Source: Pseudohaliea rubra DSM 19751 (GTDB taxonomy: Bacteria; Pseudomonadota; Gammaproteobacteria; Pseudomonadales; Halieaceae). From it: DNA of 51,052 nucleotides. This document shows positions 32,573 through 42,174 of this stretch, in pieces; positions within the stretch are counted from its first letter, which is position 1; every line of letters begins with the position of its first letter. Made by a program: the position numbers and the translations under genes. The notes under the pieces were generated by a model. The model was not told where the DNA came from. It saw only the letters and a program-made list of their open reading frames with translations, and did not search any database. Location of the stretch: NCBI RefSeq assembly GCF_000764025.1, contig NZ_KN234763.1, positions 1 to 51,052 on the forward strand. Reading direction: 5' to 3'.

Positions 32573-34810
32573 ATGCTTCTAGCCACAGACCTCGATGGTA
32601 CCTTTCTCGGCGGCGACCAGGAGGGTCGCCTCAGGCTCTATCAGCTCATCGCCGCCCACCCGGGCATCGACCTGGTCTTCGTGACCGGCCGTGGCCTTGA
32701 GCATGTACTCCCGCTACTGGCGGATCCGACGATCCCGCAACCGGACTATATCGTCGCCGACGTCGGCGCCACCGTCGTGCATGGGGAGACCCAGCAGCCT
32801 GTACTTTCCCTGCAGGAACCCATCGATCAACTGTGGCCAGGGGAGCATGTGGTCGCCGAAGCGCTCGCCGGTTTCACCGAGCTGCAGCGCCAGGAGGTAC
32901 CGCAGGAGCGTCGCTGCTCCTACTTCTGCGAAGAGCACCATATCGACGATGCCGTGCGCCGGACGGTAGCCGGGCTGGGTTGTGACCTGCTTTTTTCTGC
33001 CGGCAAGTACTTCGATGTGTTGCCTAAAGGGATCAACAAGGGCCGTACGCTGACGCGCCTGGTGGCGCACCTGGGCATGGATCCGGAAGACGTGCTGGTT
33101 GCCGGCGATACGCTCAACGACCTGTCCATGTACGAACAGGGCTTCAAGGGGGTGTGCGTCGGCGATTCCGAGGAGGGGCTGCTGCTCGCCACCCAGGAAC
33201 TTGCGCGCGTCTACCATGCCCGTGAACCCGGCGCCGGGGGGATCCTTGAGGCCTTCCGGTACTTCGGGTTCCTCGGCAGCGAGGGCGTGGACGCTGAGTT
33301 GCAGGCCGTCAGCCGCACGGGCAAGGCGGACCTGGTCATGGTCTATCATCGGCTGCCCTACGAAGAGTTCGTTGAGGACGGCGAGCGCAAACGGCGGCGC
33401 CCCAGGTCGCCGAACGGTATCCTGCCCACGCTGCTGTCCTTCTTCGCCGACGGTCGGGCAGGGTCCTGGGTGGCCTGGGCCATTGACGACCCGGAACTCG
33501 GTCCCTTCGAAGTGCATACGGATGTGGATCTCGAACGCTATCCGCAGCTCGTGGCTGCCCGGGTGGCGCTCTCCGAGGCCGATGTCGAGATTTTCTACAA
33601 GCGCTTTTCGAAGGAGGCCTTCTGGCCGACGCTGCATACCTTCTGGGAGCGTGCGACCTTCCACGAAGAGCACTGGAACATCTTCCTCGAGGTCAATCGG
33701 CGTTTCGCCGAGCGCGCCGGCGCGGAGGCCGCGGAAGGCGCTGTGATCTGGATCCACGACTACAACCTGTGGATGGTGCCGGCTTATCTGCGGGAGCTGC
33801 GGCCGGATCTCACCATCGCCTTTTTCCATCACACCTACTTCCCCTCGGCGGATGTGTTCAACGTCCTGCCCTGGCGTCGCCAGATTATCGGCAGCCTGCT
33901 GCAGTGCGATTACATCGGCTTTCATATTCCGCGGCAGGCGGAGAACTTTGTGGACGTGGCCCGGGGGGTCATGCCCATCAAGGTGCTTGAAAAGGTCAAC
34001 TGCGCACCGCGCTTCTTTACTTACGGCTGTGCCGTCGGTCTCGAGGAAATGACCTCGGAGATCGAGGTTGCCGGGCGCCGCATCGGCCTCGGGGCGCACC
34101 CTGTGGGCCTGGATCTGCACCGGGTCCAGCGGGCCCTGGACGATGACGCGGTGCAGGCGCGGATCGGCGAGCTGCGCGAGGAGCTCAAGGGGCAGAAGCT
34201 CATCTTGTCCGTGGAGCGCCTCGATTTCACCAAGGGCATCCTCGAGAAGCTCGTGGCCTACGAGACGCTGCTGGAGGAGAACCCCGAGCTGCAGGGCCGG
34301 GTGACGCTGCTCACCATCTGCGTCCCCGCCGCCCCGGGCATGACCATCTACGACGAGCTGCAGACGCAGATCGAACAGACTGTGGGGCGCATCAACGGTC
34401 GCTTTGGCCAGATCGGCTGGATGCCGCTGCAGTTCTTTTTCCGCAGCGTGCCCTTCGAGCAGTTGGTGGCCTACTACGCTGTGGCCGATGTCATGTGGAT
34501 CACGCCGCTGCGCGATGGCCTCAACCTCGTCGCCAAGGAGTATGTGGCCACCCAGGGCAAGAGCGGCGGCTGTGGCGTGCTTGTGCTCTCGGAGTTCGCC
34601 GGCGCGGCGGCGGAGCTTCGCGGTCCGATCCTCACCAACCCGCACGATCCGCACGAGCTCGTGACCACCTGCTACCTGGCCCTCACCCTCAGCCGCGATG
34701 AAGCCCGCAGCCGCCTGGCCGAGGCCTACGACTCGGTGTGCCATTACGATATCGCGCTCTGGGGCAGCGAGTTCATGGATGCGGTGCGCGCCCACGCCCG
34801 GGGCAGCTGA
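32573..34810 (+). CDS. Bifunctional glucosylglycerol-phosphate phosphatase-synthase (HAD + GT20 fusion)
   Basis: A 745-residue two-domain enzyme. The N-terminal HAD phosphatase (about 1-235) has DLDGT at residues 6-10 and GDTLNDLSMY near residue 178. The C-terminal GT20 domain (about 270-740) has WIHDYNLWMVPAYLREL near residue 392, FHHTYFPSADVF, VERLDFTKGILEK near residue 546, and TPLRDGLNLVAKEYVA with LSEFAGAAAEL. GT20 also covers trehalose-6-phosphate synthase, but the HAD-GT20 order matches the GgpPS fusion known from Stenotrophomonas and Pseudomonas, which makes glucosylglycerol from ADP-glucose and glycerol 3-phosphate. The next gene is a GH13_18 phosphorylase, which supports this reading. 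It is the committed step for a compatible solute and is expected in the cytosol. I leave the symbol blank, though ggpPS would fit. Confidence 0.88.
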   Translation: MLLATDLDGTFLGGDQEGRLRLYQLIAAHPGIDLVFVTGRGLEHVLPLLADPTIPQPDYIVADVGATVVHGETQQPVLSLQEPIDQLWPGEHVVAEALAGFTELQRQEVPQERRCSYFCEEHHIDDAVRRTVAGLGCDLLFSAGKYFDVLPKGINKGRTLTRLVAHLGMDPEDVLVAGDTLNDLSMYEQGFKGVCVGDSEEGLLLATQELARVYHAREPGAGGILEAFRYFGFLGSEGVDAELQAVSRTGKADLVMVYHRLPYEEFVEDGERKRRRPRSPNGILPTLLSFFADGRAGSWVAWAIDDPELGPFEVHTDVDLERYPQLVAARVALSEADVEIFYKRFSKEAFWPTLHTFWERATFHEEHWNIFLEVNRRFAERAGAEAAEGAVIWIHDYNLWMVPAYLRELRPDLTIAFFHHTYFPSADVFNVLPWRRQIIGSLLQCDYIGFHIPRQAENFVDVARGVMPIKVLEKVNCAPRFFTYGCAVGLEEMTSEIEVAGRRIGLGAHPVGLDLHRVQRALDDDAVQARIGELREELKGQKLILSVERLDFTKGILEKLVAYETLLEENPELQGRVTLLTICVPAAPGMTIYDELQTQIEQTVGRINGRFGQIGWMPLQFFFRSVPFEQLVAYYAVADVMWITPLRDGLNLVAKEYVATQGKSGGCGVLVLSEFAGAAAELRGPILTNPHDPHELVTTCYLALTLSRDEARSRLAEAYDSVCHYDIALWGSEFMDAVRAHARGS

Positions 34811-34834
34811 CGCGACAGAGGGAGGACTGACGCC

Positions 34835-36277
34835 ATGGCACTGCGCAATGCGGTACAGCTGATCTGCTACCCGGACCGACTGGGCGAGAACCTCAGGGAC
34901 CTGCGTGCCGTCATCGACCGTCACTTCGCCGACGCCATCGGCGGGCTGCACCTGTTGCCCTTTTACCCCTCCAATGCGGATTCGGGCTTCGCGCCGCTGA
35001 CCCACAAGGAGGTGGATCCGCGCTACGGCGACTGGGACGACATCGAGGCGCTCGCGGCCGCCTACGACCTCTGCGTTGACCTCACGATCAATCACATCTC
35101 CGACGAATCCCTGCCGTTTCAGGATTTTCTCGCCCGGGGCTTTGAGTCGCCCTGGGCGGACCTTTTCGTGGATGTGGATCGGCTCGGTGAGCTTACCGCC
35201 GACGACCTGGCGAAGATCCATATCCGCAAGGAGAAGGAACCCTTTCGGGAGGTGGCCTTCGCGAACGGCGGCAGCGCCCGGGTCTGGTGTACCTTTACGG
35301 AACATCAGATCGACCTCAACTATGATGCGCCCCTGGCCTATGCGCTCATGGAGGACTACATCACCTTCCTCACCGCCCGGGGCGCCAAGCTCCTGCGTCT
35401 GGATGCCTTCGGCTACACCACCAAGCGCATCGGCACGAGCTGTTTTCTGGTGGAGCCCGACGTCTATCGGCTACTCGAGTGGGTGAACGGCGTGGCGAGG
35501 GCGCACGGCGCCGAGTGCCTGCCCGAGGTCCACGACCACTACAGCTACCAGTACGCCCTCAGCCGCCGGGACATGCGCCCCTACGGCTTCGCGCTGCCGC
35601 CGCTGCTGCTGTACTCGCTCCTGGACGCCAACAGTACCTACCTGAAGCAGTGGCTGCGCATGTGCCCGCGCAACATGATCACGGTGCTGGATACGCACGA
35701 CGGCATCTGCATTCCGGACGTGGAGGGCATCCTGCCCGAGGACAAGCTCAAGGTCCTGATCAACAATATCGACGCGCGCAGCGCCGATCCGATCCTGCGC
35801 AAGTCGGCGGCGAACATTCACAGTGTCGGCGCCATCTACCAGCTCACCTGCACCTATTACGATGCCCTCATGCGGAATGACGATGCCTACATCGCGGCGC
35901 GGGCGATCCAGTTCTTCACGCCGGGGATTCCCCAGGTCTACTACGTGGGCCTGCTGGCGGGTTGTAACGATACCGGTCTCATGGAGCACACGGGGGAGCT
36001 GCGCGACATCAACCGCAGCTACTACAGTCTCGAGGGCGTCGAGCGCGCTGTGCAGCAGCCGGTGGTGCAGCGCCTCCTTGCTCTGATGCGCTTTCGCAAC
36101 CGCCACCCGGCCTTCGCCGGCAGCTTCGAACTGCTCTACTCCAACGATTCCAGCGTGGCCATGGCCTGGCGCCGGGATGAGCATTTCTGCGAACTGTTCG
36201 TGGACCTGAACTTCAAGACCAGCACGATCACCTGCAGCGATGAGGACTCCCTGGCAGCCATCAGCTTCCGGGCCTGA
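34835..36277 (+). CDS. GH13_18 phosphorylase, probable glucosylglycerol (or sucrose) phosphorylase
   Basis: A 480-residue alpha-amylase-superfamily enzyme with the sucrose-phosphorylase layout. Catalytic motifs: LLRLDAFGYTTKRIGTSCF (nucleophile Asp near residue 192), LPEVHDHYSYQYA (acid/base Glu about residue 230) and VLDTHDGI (transition-state Asp). Starting YPDRLGENLRDL fits subfamily 18. Relatives in Marinobacter cleave glucosylglycerol with phosphate to glucose 1-phosphate and glycerol. Because the gene follows the synthase at 24 bases, I favour glucosylglycerol phosphorylase over sucrose phosphorylase. It would let the cell recover carbon and relieve osmolyte pools after downshift. The specificity residue call needs an enzyme assay or structure comparison. 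Confidence 0.87.
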   Translation: MALRNAVQLICYPDRLGENLRDLRAVIDRHFADAIGGLHLLPFYPSNADSGFAPLTHKEVDPRYGDWDDIEALAAAYDLCVDLTINHISDESLPFQDFLARGFESPWADLFVDVDRLGELTADDLAKIHIRKEKEPFREVAFANGGSARVWCTFTEHQIDLNYDAPLAYALMEDYITFLTARGAKLLRLDAFGYTTKRIGTSCFLVEPDVYRLLEWVNGVARAHGAECLPEVHDHYSYQYALSRRDMRPYGFALPPLLLYSLLDANSTYLKQWLRMCPRNMITVLDTHDGICIPDVEGILPEDKLKVLINNIDARSADPILRKSAANIHSVGAIYQLTCTYYDALMRNDDAYIAARAIQFFTPGIPQVYYVGLLAGCNDTGLMEHTGELRDINRSYYSLEGVERAVQQPVVQRLLALMRFRNRHPAFAGSFELLYSNDSSVAMAWRRDEHFCELFVDLNFKTSTITCSDEDSLAAISFRA

Positions 36278-36301
36278 GCAGCAGGCCCGGGGAGAGCGCT
36301 T

Positions 36302-37852
36302 GTGACCGGTATTCTGCACAGCATTGACTACGCGGTGCTCGCTGCCTATGCGCTGCTGGTGGTTGCCGTCGGCGTTCTGGTTACGCGCCGCTCGCCAGAC
36401 GTCGACGAACTGTTTCTTGCCGGCCGCAGCCTGGGGCCGGGGGTGATTGGCCTGTCGCTGTTCGCGTCGAATATTTCCTCGACAACGCTTATCGGCCTGC
36501 CCGGGGCAGCCTGGGAACACGGCATCTCCGTCGCCAACTATGAATGGATGGCCGCGCTGGTGCTGCTGTTTACTGCAGTCTTTGTACTTCCCGCTTTTAT
36601 TGGCGGACGGCTGACTACGGTGCCGGAAATTCTCGAGCATCGCTTTGACGCACGCCTGCGGCGCTACCTGTCGGGCTGTTCCCTCTTTCTCAGCATTGTT
36701 CTCGACACCGCGGGCAGCCTCTACGCCGGCGCTCTGGTGCTCATGCTCTTTGTGCCTGGCCTGAGTCTGGGCACGACCTGTGCGGGGCTGGCGGTCTTCG
36801 CCGGTCTTTACACCGCGGCCGGGGGGCTGCGCGCCGTAGCCTACACGGACGTGCTGCAGACCGTCGTGCTGCTGGTCGGCTCAGCGGTGCTGGCGACCCT
36901 GGTCTTCGCCGAGTTTGATTACAGCTGGAGCCGTGTCACCGCGGCCGTGGAGCCGGAACACCTGTCGCTGATCCGCCCCCTCGATGATCCTGCGCTGCCC
37001 TGGCTGGGTACGCTCATCGGCCTGCCGGTGCTCGGCTTCTACTACTGGAGCATGAATCAGTACGTGGCTCAGCGCCTTCTGGGAGCCCGGGACGTCAGCG
37101 CCGCCGGCTACGGTGCGCTCCTCGCAGCGGCGCTGAAGCTGCTGCCCCTGTTTATCATGGTCCTGCCCGGGGCCCTGGCCGCGGAGCTGTTCACGAACCT
37201 CGAGCGGCCCGACACGGTATTCCCCCGGCTCGTGGCGGAGTATGCGCCGCCCGGCCTCGCGGGCCTGCTCATCGCGGGGCTGATGGCCGCGATCATGTCC
37301 AGCGTGGATTCCACCCTGAATTCTGCCTCGACGCTGTTCATAGTGGATTTCGTGCAGCCGCGGCGCCCGACCGCCTCCCGGCAGCAGCTCGCTGCCTGGG
37401 GTCGGGTCACGACCGGCGCGCTGGTGCTGCTCGCGGCGCTCTGGGCGCCCATGATCGATCACTTCCCCGGGCTCTTCGCGTATCTCCAGCAGACTTTTGC
37501 CTATGTGACGCCGCCGCTGGTGGCGGTATTCGCTGTCGGCTTCCTGAGCCGGCGTGTGACCGCCCGGGGGGCCTGGCGCGGCCTGCTCTCGGGTCACGTG
37601 CTCTCGGCCTGCCTGTTTATTACCGCGCAGCTCGACGGGCATGAGGTGCATTTCACCATCGTCGCCGGTGCGCTGTTCGCGCTCTCCGTACTTCTTGTGC
37701 TGGGCTGGTCGCGCCTCGACGGGGAGCGGCCCTCGCCGGCGCAGCTGGCGGCGGTGGCCCGGGGTGGTTTCGAGCCGTTGCCGGCCGGGGCTCGGCTCGG
37801 TGCTGTGGCGCTGGCACTGCTGACGGGGCTGCTGGTCTTTACTTTCCGGTGA
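36302..37852 (+). CDS. Sodium:solute symporter (SSS family), probable osmolyte importer
   Basis: A 516-residue inner-membrane protein with about 13-14 transmembrane helices and SSS/SGLT signatures: DELFLAGRSLGPGVIGLSLFASNIS near the start, AAGGLRAVAYTDVLQTVVLL in the middle, NQYVAQRLLGARD, and AGLMAAIMSSVDSTLNS. SGLT-like members use sodium to import sugars or similar solutes. The GTG start at 36302 follows GGGGAGAG and lies 24 bases after the phosphorylase stop, so it is part of the glucosylglycerol operon. Import of glucosylglycerol or a related glucoside is inferred from that position. No sodium-site residues were checked individually. Confidence 0.92.
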   Translation: MTGILHSIDYAVLAAYALLVVAVGVLVTRRSPDVDELFLAGRSLGPGVIGLSLFASNISSTTLIGLPGAAWEHGISVANYEWMAALVLLFTAVFVLPAFIGGRLTTVPEILEHRFDARLRRYLSGCSLFLSIVLDTAGSLYAGALVLMLFVPGLSLGTTCAGLAVFAGLYTAAGGLRAVAYTDVLQTVVLLVGSAVLATLVFAEFDYSWSRVTAAVEPEHLSLIRPLDDPALPWLGTLIGLPVLGFYYWSMNQYVAQRLLGARDVSAAGYGALLAAALKLLPLFIMVLPGALAAELFTNLERPDTVFPRLVAEYAPPGLAGLLIAGLMAAIMSSVDSTLNSASTLFIVDFVQPRRPTASRQQLAAWGRVTTGALVLLAALWAPMIDHFPGLFAYLQQTFAYVTPPLVAVFAVGFLSRRVTARGAWRGLLSGHVLSACLFITAQLDGHEVHFTIVAGALFALSVLLVLGWSRLDGERPSPAQLAAVARGGFEPLPAGARLGAVALALLTGLLVFTFR

Positions 37853-37918
37853 TGGTACTGGCGCTGCCCCGGGCGGTGGTGGCAGCATAGGCACTTCGTG
37901 TATGTCACAGGAAAACCC

Positions 37919-39319
37919 ATGAGCCATCTCATCGCCGTCCTTGCCAGCTGCCTGCTGCTGCTGGCGCCGCTCACCCGTGCCGAAGGTCCGCTGTTTCCGC
38001 CGGGGGTGCGCGCCACGGCGGACGGACTCATGGCCGCGGCCCTTGATGACGCGCTGGCCCTGGAGCTGGTCACCTCGCTGAGCACGGAAATCGGCCCCCG
38101 CCTTGCCGGCACCGCCCAGGAGGCCCGGGCCCGGGACTGGGCCGTGGACCAGCTGAAGAAGCTCGGCTTCAGCAACGTGCGCGTCGAGCCCTTCGCGGTG
38201 CCGCTGTGGGTGCGTGGTGATGAGCGTGCCGAAATCCTCGAGCCCTTCCCGCAGCCGCTGGCGGTAACGGCCCTCGGCGGCAGCACCGCTACGGATCCGG
38301 AGGGCGTCGCGGGAGACGTGGTAGCGTTCTCTTCTCTGGCGGCACTGGAAGCGGCCCCGGACGGCTCCCTGGCCGGCCGCATCGTTTTTGTCGATGAACC
38401 CATGACCCGGACCCAGGACGGCTCCGGCTACGGGGTGGCGGTGGGCAAGCGCCGGGCCACGGCCTACGAGGCCGAGCGCCTCGGCGCCGTGGGGGCCCTG
38501 ATCCGCTCCGTGGGGACCGACTCGCACCGCTTCCCGCATACGGGCCAGATGCGCCGGTTGACGGAGGACGGTGGCGCCGGCGGGGTGCCGACGGCCGCGC
38601 TGTCCGCGCCGGATGCCGACCAGCTGCGCCGGGTGCTCGCCCGTGCCGATCAGGTGAGCGTCCGCCTGGTGCTGACGCCGCAGCTGCTGCCACCGTCGCG
38701 CTCCGGCAACGTGGTGGCGGAGATCCCCGGGCGCGAGGCGCCGGAGGAAGTCGTTCTCGCCGGTGCGCACCTCGACGCCTGGGACCTCGGCACCGGTGCC
38801 GTGGACGACGGCGCCGGCGTGGCGATCGTGGTTGCCGCCGCGCGGCTCCTCAAGGCGCTGCCCGAGCCGCCCAGACGCACGGTGCGGGTGGTTCTTTTCG
38901 GCGCCGAGGAGGTCGGACTGGTCGGGGCGAAAGCCTATGCAGAGCAGCACGCCGCGGAGCTTGAACAACACGTTATTGCGGCCGAGTCGGACTTCGGTGC
39001 CGGTCGTATCTGGCGCTTCGATACGGCGGTTGGCCAGAGCGCGCTACCCACCACCGCCGCTATACGCGCGGTGCTGCATCCTCTCGGCATCGGGCCGGGG
39101 AGCAACAGTGCCCGGGGCGGGCCCGATCTTACCTACCTCCGCGAGGCCGGCGTACCCGTGGTCGGGTTGATTCAGAACGGCTGGGATTATTTTGATCTGC
39201 ACCATACGCCCGATGACACCCTGGACAAGATCGAGCCTGCGGCGCTGGCGCAGAACGTCGCGGCCTATGCGGCTTTTCTGTATCTGGCTGCCGAGGTGGA
39301 AACGGACTTTCGCAAGTAG
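37919..39319 (+). CDS. Secreted M28-family aminopeptidase with inserted PA-like region
   Basis: A 466-residue secreted zinc peptidase. Signal peptide LIAVLASCLLLLAPLTRA is followed by EIGPRLAGTAQEARARDW. A protease-associated-type insertion (about 105-230) comes before the catalytic part. Zinc ligands appear in GAHLDAWDLG (His284), GAVDDGAG (Asp), FGAEEVGL (catalytic and metal Glu), AESDFGA (Asp) and DLHHTPDDT (His). The ATG at 37919 has CAGGAAAA a few bases upstream; an earlier in-frame GTG is less likely. It would trim N-terminal residues from peptides outside the cytoplasm. It is convergent with kbl, 30 bases away. It is not obviously tied to the osmolyte genes upstream. Confidence 0.92.
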   Translation: MSHLIAVLASCLLLLAPLTRAEGPLFPPGVRATADGLMAAALDDALALELVTSLSTEIGPRLAGTAQEARARDWAVDQLKKLGFSNVRVEPFAVPLWVRGDERAEILEPFPQPLAVTALGGSTATDPEGVAGDVVAFSSLAALEAAPDGSLAGRIVFVDEPMTRTQDGSGYGVAVGKRRATAYEAERLGAVGALIRSVGTDSHRFPHTGQMRRLTEDGGAGGVPTAALSAPDADQLRRVLARADQVSVRLVLTPQLLPPSRSGNVVAEIPGREAPEEVVLAGAHLDAWDLGTGAVDDGAGVAIVVAAARLLKALPEPPRRTVRVVLFGAEEVGLVGAKAYAEQHAAELEQHVIAAESDFGAGRIWRFDTAVGQSALPTTAAIRAVLHPLGIGPGSNSARGGPDLTYLREAGVPVVGLIQNGWDYFDLHHTPDDTLDKIEPAALAQNVAAYAAFLYLAAEVETDFRK

Positions 39320-39349
39320 CCTTCCCCGGCCCACTCCCGCGCCCGGATG

Positions 39350-40540
39350 CTAGAGTCCCAGCGTATCCCGGGTCCGCGCGAAGGCGTTGAGGGCCCGCTC
39401 GAGGTCGTCCTCGCTAAGCGCTGAGGACAGCTGCGTGCGGATGCGCGCCTGCCCTTTCGGTACCACGGGGTAGGAGAACGCCACCACGTAGACGCCGAGC
39501 TTCAGCATCTCGTCGGCGAAGCGTCCGGCCAGGGCCGCATCGTGCAGCATAACCGGGACGATGGGATGTTCGCCGGGGAGCAGTTCGAAGCCGAGGCGCT
39601 CGAGGCCCTCGCGGAAGCTCGCGGTGTTGTGCGCCAGGCGTTCGCGCAGCGCGGGCTCCTCATCGACCAGCGCCAGGGCCTTGATGGCGCCGGCCACCAC
39701 CGGGGGGGCGACGGTATTCGAAAACAGGTAGGGGCGGGAGCGCTGCCTTAGCAGGCTGACGATCTCGGCGCGTGCTGCCGTATAGCCACCGCTGGCGCCG
39801 CCGAGGGCCTTGCCGAGGGTGCCGGTGATGATGTCTACCCGATCCATGCAGCCGGTGAGTTCGTGCGTGCCCCGGCCCGTGGCGCCCACAAACCCCGTGG
39901 CATGGCAGTCGTCGAAGTGCACCAGTGCGCCGTAGCGCTCGGCCAGGTCGCAGATGGCGTCCAGCCGGGCGATGTAGCCGTCCATGGAGAAGACGCCGTC
40001 GGTGGTGATCAGCTTGAAGCGGGCACCGGCGGCGTCTGCGGCTTTCAGCTGCGCCTCGAGGTCCGCCATGTCGCTGTTGCGGTAGCGGTAGCGTCGGGCC
40101 TTGCTCAGGCGCACGCCGTCGATGATGCTGGCGTGGTTGAGTTCATCAGAGATCACGGCATCCCCGGGCCCCAGGAGCGTTTCGAAGAGACCGCCGTTGG
40201 CATCGAAGCAGGACGGGTAGAGAATCGTGTCCTCTGTGCCCAGGAAGGCGCTGAGGGCGTCTTCGAGTTCCTTATGCAGGGTCTGTGTGCCGCAGATGAA
40301 GCGCACGGAGGCCATACCGTAGCCCCAGTCTTCCAGGCCTTTTGCCGCTGCGGCGTTCACCGCCGGATGCTGGGCCAGCCCCAGGTAGTTGTTGGCGCAG
40401 AGGTTGAGGACCTCACCATCCCCGGCGACACCGACATGCGTCCCCTGAGGCGTGGCGATGAGCCGCTCGCGCTTGGTCAGGCCTGCCGCCTCGATGGCCG
40501 CAAGCTCAGCGGCGAGATGCTCCCGGAAGCTCCCGTACAT
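39350..40540 (-). CDS. kbl: 2-amino-3-ketobutyrate coenzyme A ligase (glycine C-acetyltransferase)
   Basis: Kbl splits 2-amino-3-oxobutanoate with CoA into glycine and acetyl-CoA. It is a 396-residue PLP enzyme of the alpha-oxoamine synthase family. Landmarks are [62 protein letters not shown] and the PLP Lys244 in [14 protein letters not shown]. The start is 3 bases after the tdh stop, so tdh and kbl are a classic operon for threonine breakdown. AGGAG upstream of the ATG is inside the tdh end. The activity is well established in the family and I see no changed active-site residue. Confidence 0.97.
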   Translation of the reverse strand: MYGSFREHLAAELAAIEAAGLTKRERLIATPQGTHVGVAGDGEVLNLCANNYLGLAQHPAVNAAAAKGLEDWGYGMASVRFICGTQTLHKELEDALSAFLGTEDTILYPSCFDANGGLFETLLGPGDAVISDELNHASIIDGVRLSKARRYRYRNSDMADLEAQLKAADAAGARFKLITTDGVFSMDGYIARLDAICDLAERYGALVHFDDCHATGFVGATGRGTHELTGCMDRVDIITGTLGKALGGASGGYTAARAEIVSLLRQRSRPYLFSNTVAPPVVAGAIKALALVDEEPALRERLAHNTASFREGLERLGFELLPGEHPIVPVMLHDAALAGRFADEMLKLGVYVVAFSYPVVPKGQARIRTQLSSALSEDDLERALNAFARTRDTLGL

Positions 40541-40543
40541 GCC

Positions 40544-41578
40544 CTACGCTCCTCGATCCCAGGTGAGAATGACCTTGCTGGCCTTGCCCTCATTCATGGC
40601 GGCGAAGCCGGCTTCGTAGTCCCGATAGTCCATCCGGTGCGTGATCACCGGTGCGATGTCGAGGCCGCTCTCTACCATCACCGACATCTTGTACCAGGTC
40701 TCGTACATTTCCCGGCCGTAGATGCCCTTCAGGGTGAGCATGTTGAAGATAACCGTATGCCAGTCAAGGGCCGTGTTCTCGTCGGGAATGCCGAGCATGG
40801 CGACCTTGCCGCCATGACACATGCTGGCGATGAGGTCGTTGAGGGCGGCGCCGTTGCCGGACATCTCAAGGCCCACATCGAAGCCCTCCTGCATACCCAG
40901 TTCTGCCTGTACATCGGCGAGTGTCTCGCGGTTGACGTTGACTGTGCGTGTTGCGCCGAGGCGGGCAGCCAGGGCCAGGCGCTCGTCGATCATGTCGGTG
41001 ATGACCACGTGTCGGGCGCCGGCATGACGGCACACAGCCGCGGCCATGGCGCCGATGGGCCCGGCGCCGGTGATCAGCACGTCCTCACCAAGGAGGTCGT
41101 ACTGCAGGGCCGTGTGCACGGCGTTGCCGAGCGGGTCGAAGAGGGCGGCGACATCCAGGTCGATGTCCGCCTTGTGTTCCCAGACATTGGACATGGGCAG
41201 GGCGACGTACTCGGCAAAGGCGCCAGGACGGTTCACGCCGATGCCGCTGGTATGGGCGCAGAGATGGCGTCGGCCGGCCATGCAGTTGCGGCAGCGGCCG
41301 CAGACCACGTGCCCCTCGCCGGAGACCAGCTGCCCGGGGCGGAAGTCGATGACATTGCTGCCCACCTCGACGATCTCACCGACGAACTCGTGGCCGACGG
41401 TCATGGGAACGGGGATGGTTTTCTGCGCCCAGGCATCCCAGTTGTAGATGTGCATGTCGGTACCGCAGATGGCGGTGCGCTTGACGCGGATGAGGACATC
41501 GTTGATGCCCACGACCGGTTCCGGGACCGCCTCGAGGGAGAGACCGGGGCCGGCCTCCCGCTTGACCAGAGCATCCAT
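40544..41578 (-). CDS. tdh: L-threonine 3-dehydrogenase
   Basis: A 344-residue zinc-dependent medium-chain dehydrogenase that oxidises threonine to 2-amino-3-oxobutanoate with NAD+. Catalytic-zinc residues lie in [12 protein letters not shown] (Cys) and VGHEFVGEI (His and Glu). The structural zinc set [15 protein letters not shown] is complete, and the NAD fold begins [14 protein letters not shown]. It is first in the tdh-kbl operon and supplies glycine and acetyl-CoA, which connects to the folate genes elsewhere in the window. The region before its ATG holds a good -10 element inside a palindrome, listed separately. The start at 41578 gives the usual N-terminus [13 protein letters not shown]. 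Confidence 0.97.
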   Translation of the reverse strand: MDALVKREAGPGLSLEAVPEPVVGINDVLIRVKRTAICGTDMHIYNWDAWAQKTIPVPMTVGHEFVGEIVEVGSNVIDFRPGQLVSGEGHVVCGRCRNCMAGRRHLCAHTSGIGVNRPGAFAEYVALPMSNVWEHKADIDLDVAALFDPLGNAVHTALQYDLLGEDVLITGAGPIGAMAAAVCRHAGARHVVITDMIDERLALAARLGATRTVNVNRETLADVQAELGMQEGFDVGLEMSGNGAALNDLIASMCHGGKVAMLGIPDENTALDWHTVIFNMLTLKGIYGREMYETWYKMSVMVESGLDIAPVITHRMDYRDYEAGFAAMNEGKASKVILTWDRGA

Positions 41579-41588
41579 GGGGTGAGTT

Positions 41589-41619
41589 CACTATAGTGGA
41601 AAATGATCCAGTATGTTGA
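41589..41619 (-). promoter_or_regulatory. Probable tdh promoter with palindrome over the -10 site
   Basis: On the minus strand TCAACA (41619-41614), an 18-base spacer and TATAGT (41595-41590) match a sigma70 promoter. The -10 lies inside the perfect 10-base palindrome CACTATAGTG (41589-41598), so a repressor could block it. The promoter ends 11 bases before the tdh ATG, meaning a short leader if it is used. Confidence 0.4.
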
Positions 41620-41712
41620 ATCCTGTCTGGCGCCAATGCAAGCCTGCCATGGTGTCCGCCGGGGCCCCTGGGCTATGATCGCGGGCCAGCCAGGAAGGAG
41701 GGGGAACACGCC

Positions 41713-42174
41713 ATGGATGCCACCGAACCGCAAGCCGGGAGCCCGGCCGAGCCCCGGGCCTTTATCGAGCGCATGAACGCCATGCGCCCCGCGTTCCTGG
41801 ATCTGCTCTGCGGGCACGTTGCCGCCATCGATCACGCCGCGGCCAGCTGCACCATGCACTTCGAGATCAGCCGGGACTATTGCCACTCCGTGGACATCAT
41901 TCAGGGGGGCTTCGTCACCGCCATGCTGGACGCAGCGATGTCTCACGCCGCCTTTGCGCTCGTTCCGGGGATCACTAATGTCGCCACCCTGGAGATCAAG
42001 GTGAGCTTTCTTGAGCCCTCCCGCGCCGGCCGCTACCACGCGGTGGGCAGCCTCGATCGCGCCGGCCGGAGCACGGGCTTCATGAGCGGCAAGCTGTTTA
42101 CGGAGGATGGCCGGCTGACGGCCACGGCGACGACCACGGCCCGCCTGGTGCGCGCCCGGAGCGGCGACGCATGA
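41713..42174 (+). CDS. PaaI-like hotdog-fold thioesterase
   Basis: A 153-residue cytosolic hotdog-fold protein of the PaaI thioesterase group. The long helix region HSVDIIQGGFVTAMLDAAMS, read as IIQGGFVTAMLDAAMSHA around residue 67, carries the conserved glycine and aspartate that form the active site. ATLEIKVSFLEPS and GKLFTEDGRL give the following strands. It likely hydrolyses an acyl-CoA, but the acyl group is not inferable. Its TGA overlaps the ATG of the metalloprotease gene by four bases (ATGA at 42171-42174), so the two are translationally coupled. GGAAGGAGGG before the ATG at 41713 makes this a strong start. Confidence 0.88.
   Translation: MDATEPQAGSPAEPRAFIERMNAMRPAFLDLLCGHVAAIDHAAASCTMHFEISRDYCHSVDIIQGGFVTAMLDAAMSHAAFALVPGITNVATLEIKVSFLEPSRAGRYHAVGSLDRAGRSTGFMSGKLFTEDGRLTATATTTARLVRARSGDA

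Noticed and set aside
32714-35305. An 863-codon minus-strand frame opposite the glucosylglycerol genes
   Set aside because: It crosses two well-supported genes and reads as His/Arg/Val-rich sequence typical of antisense GC-rich shadows.
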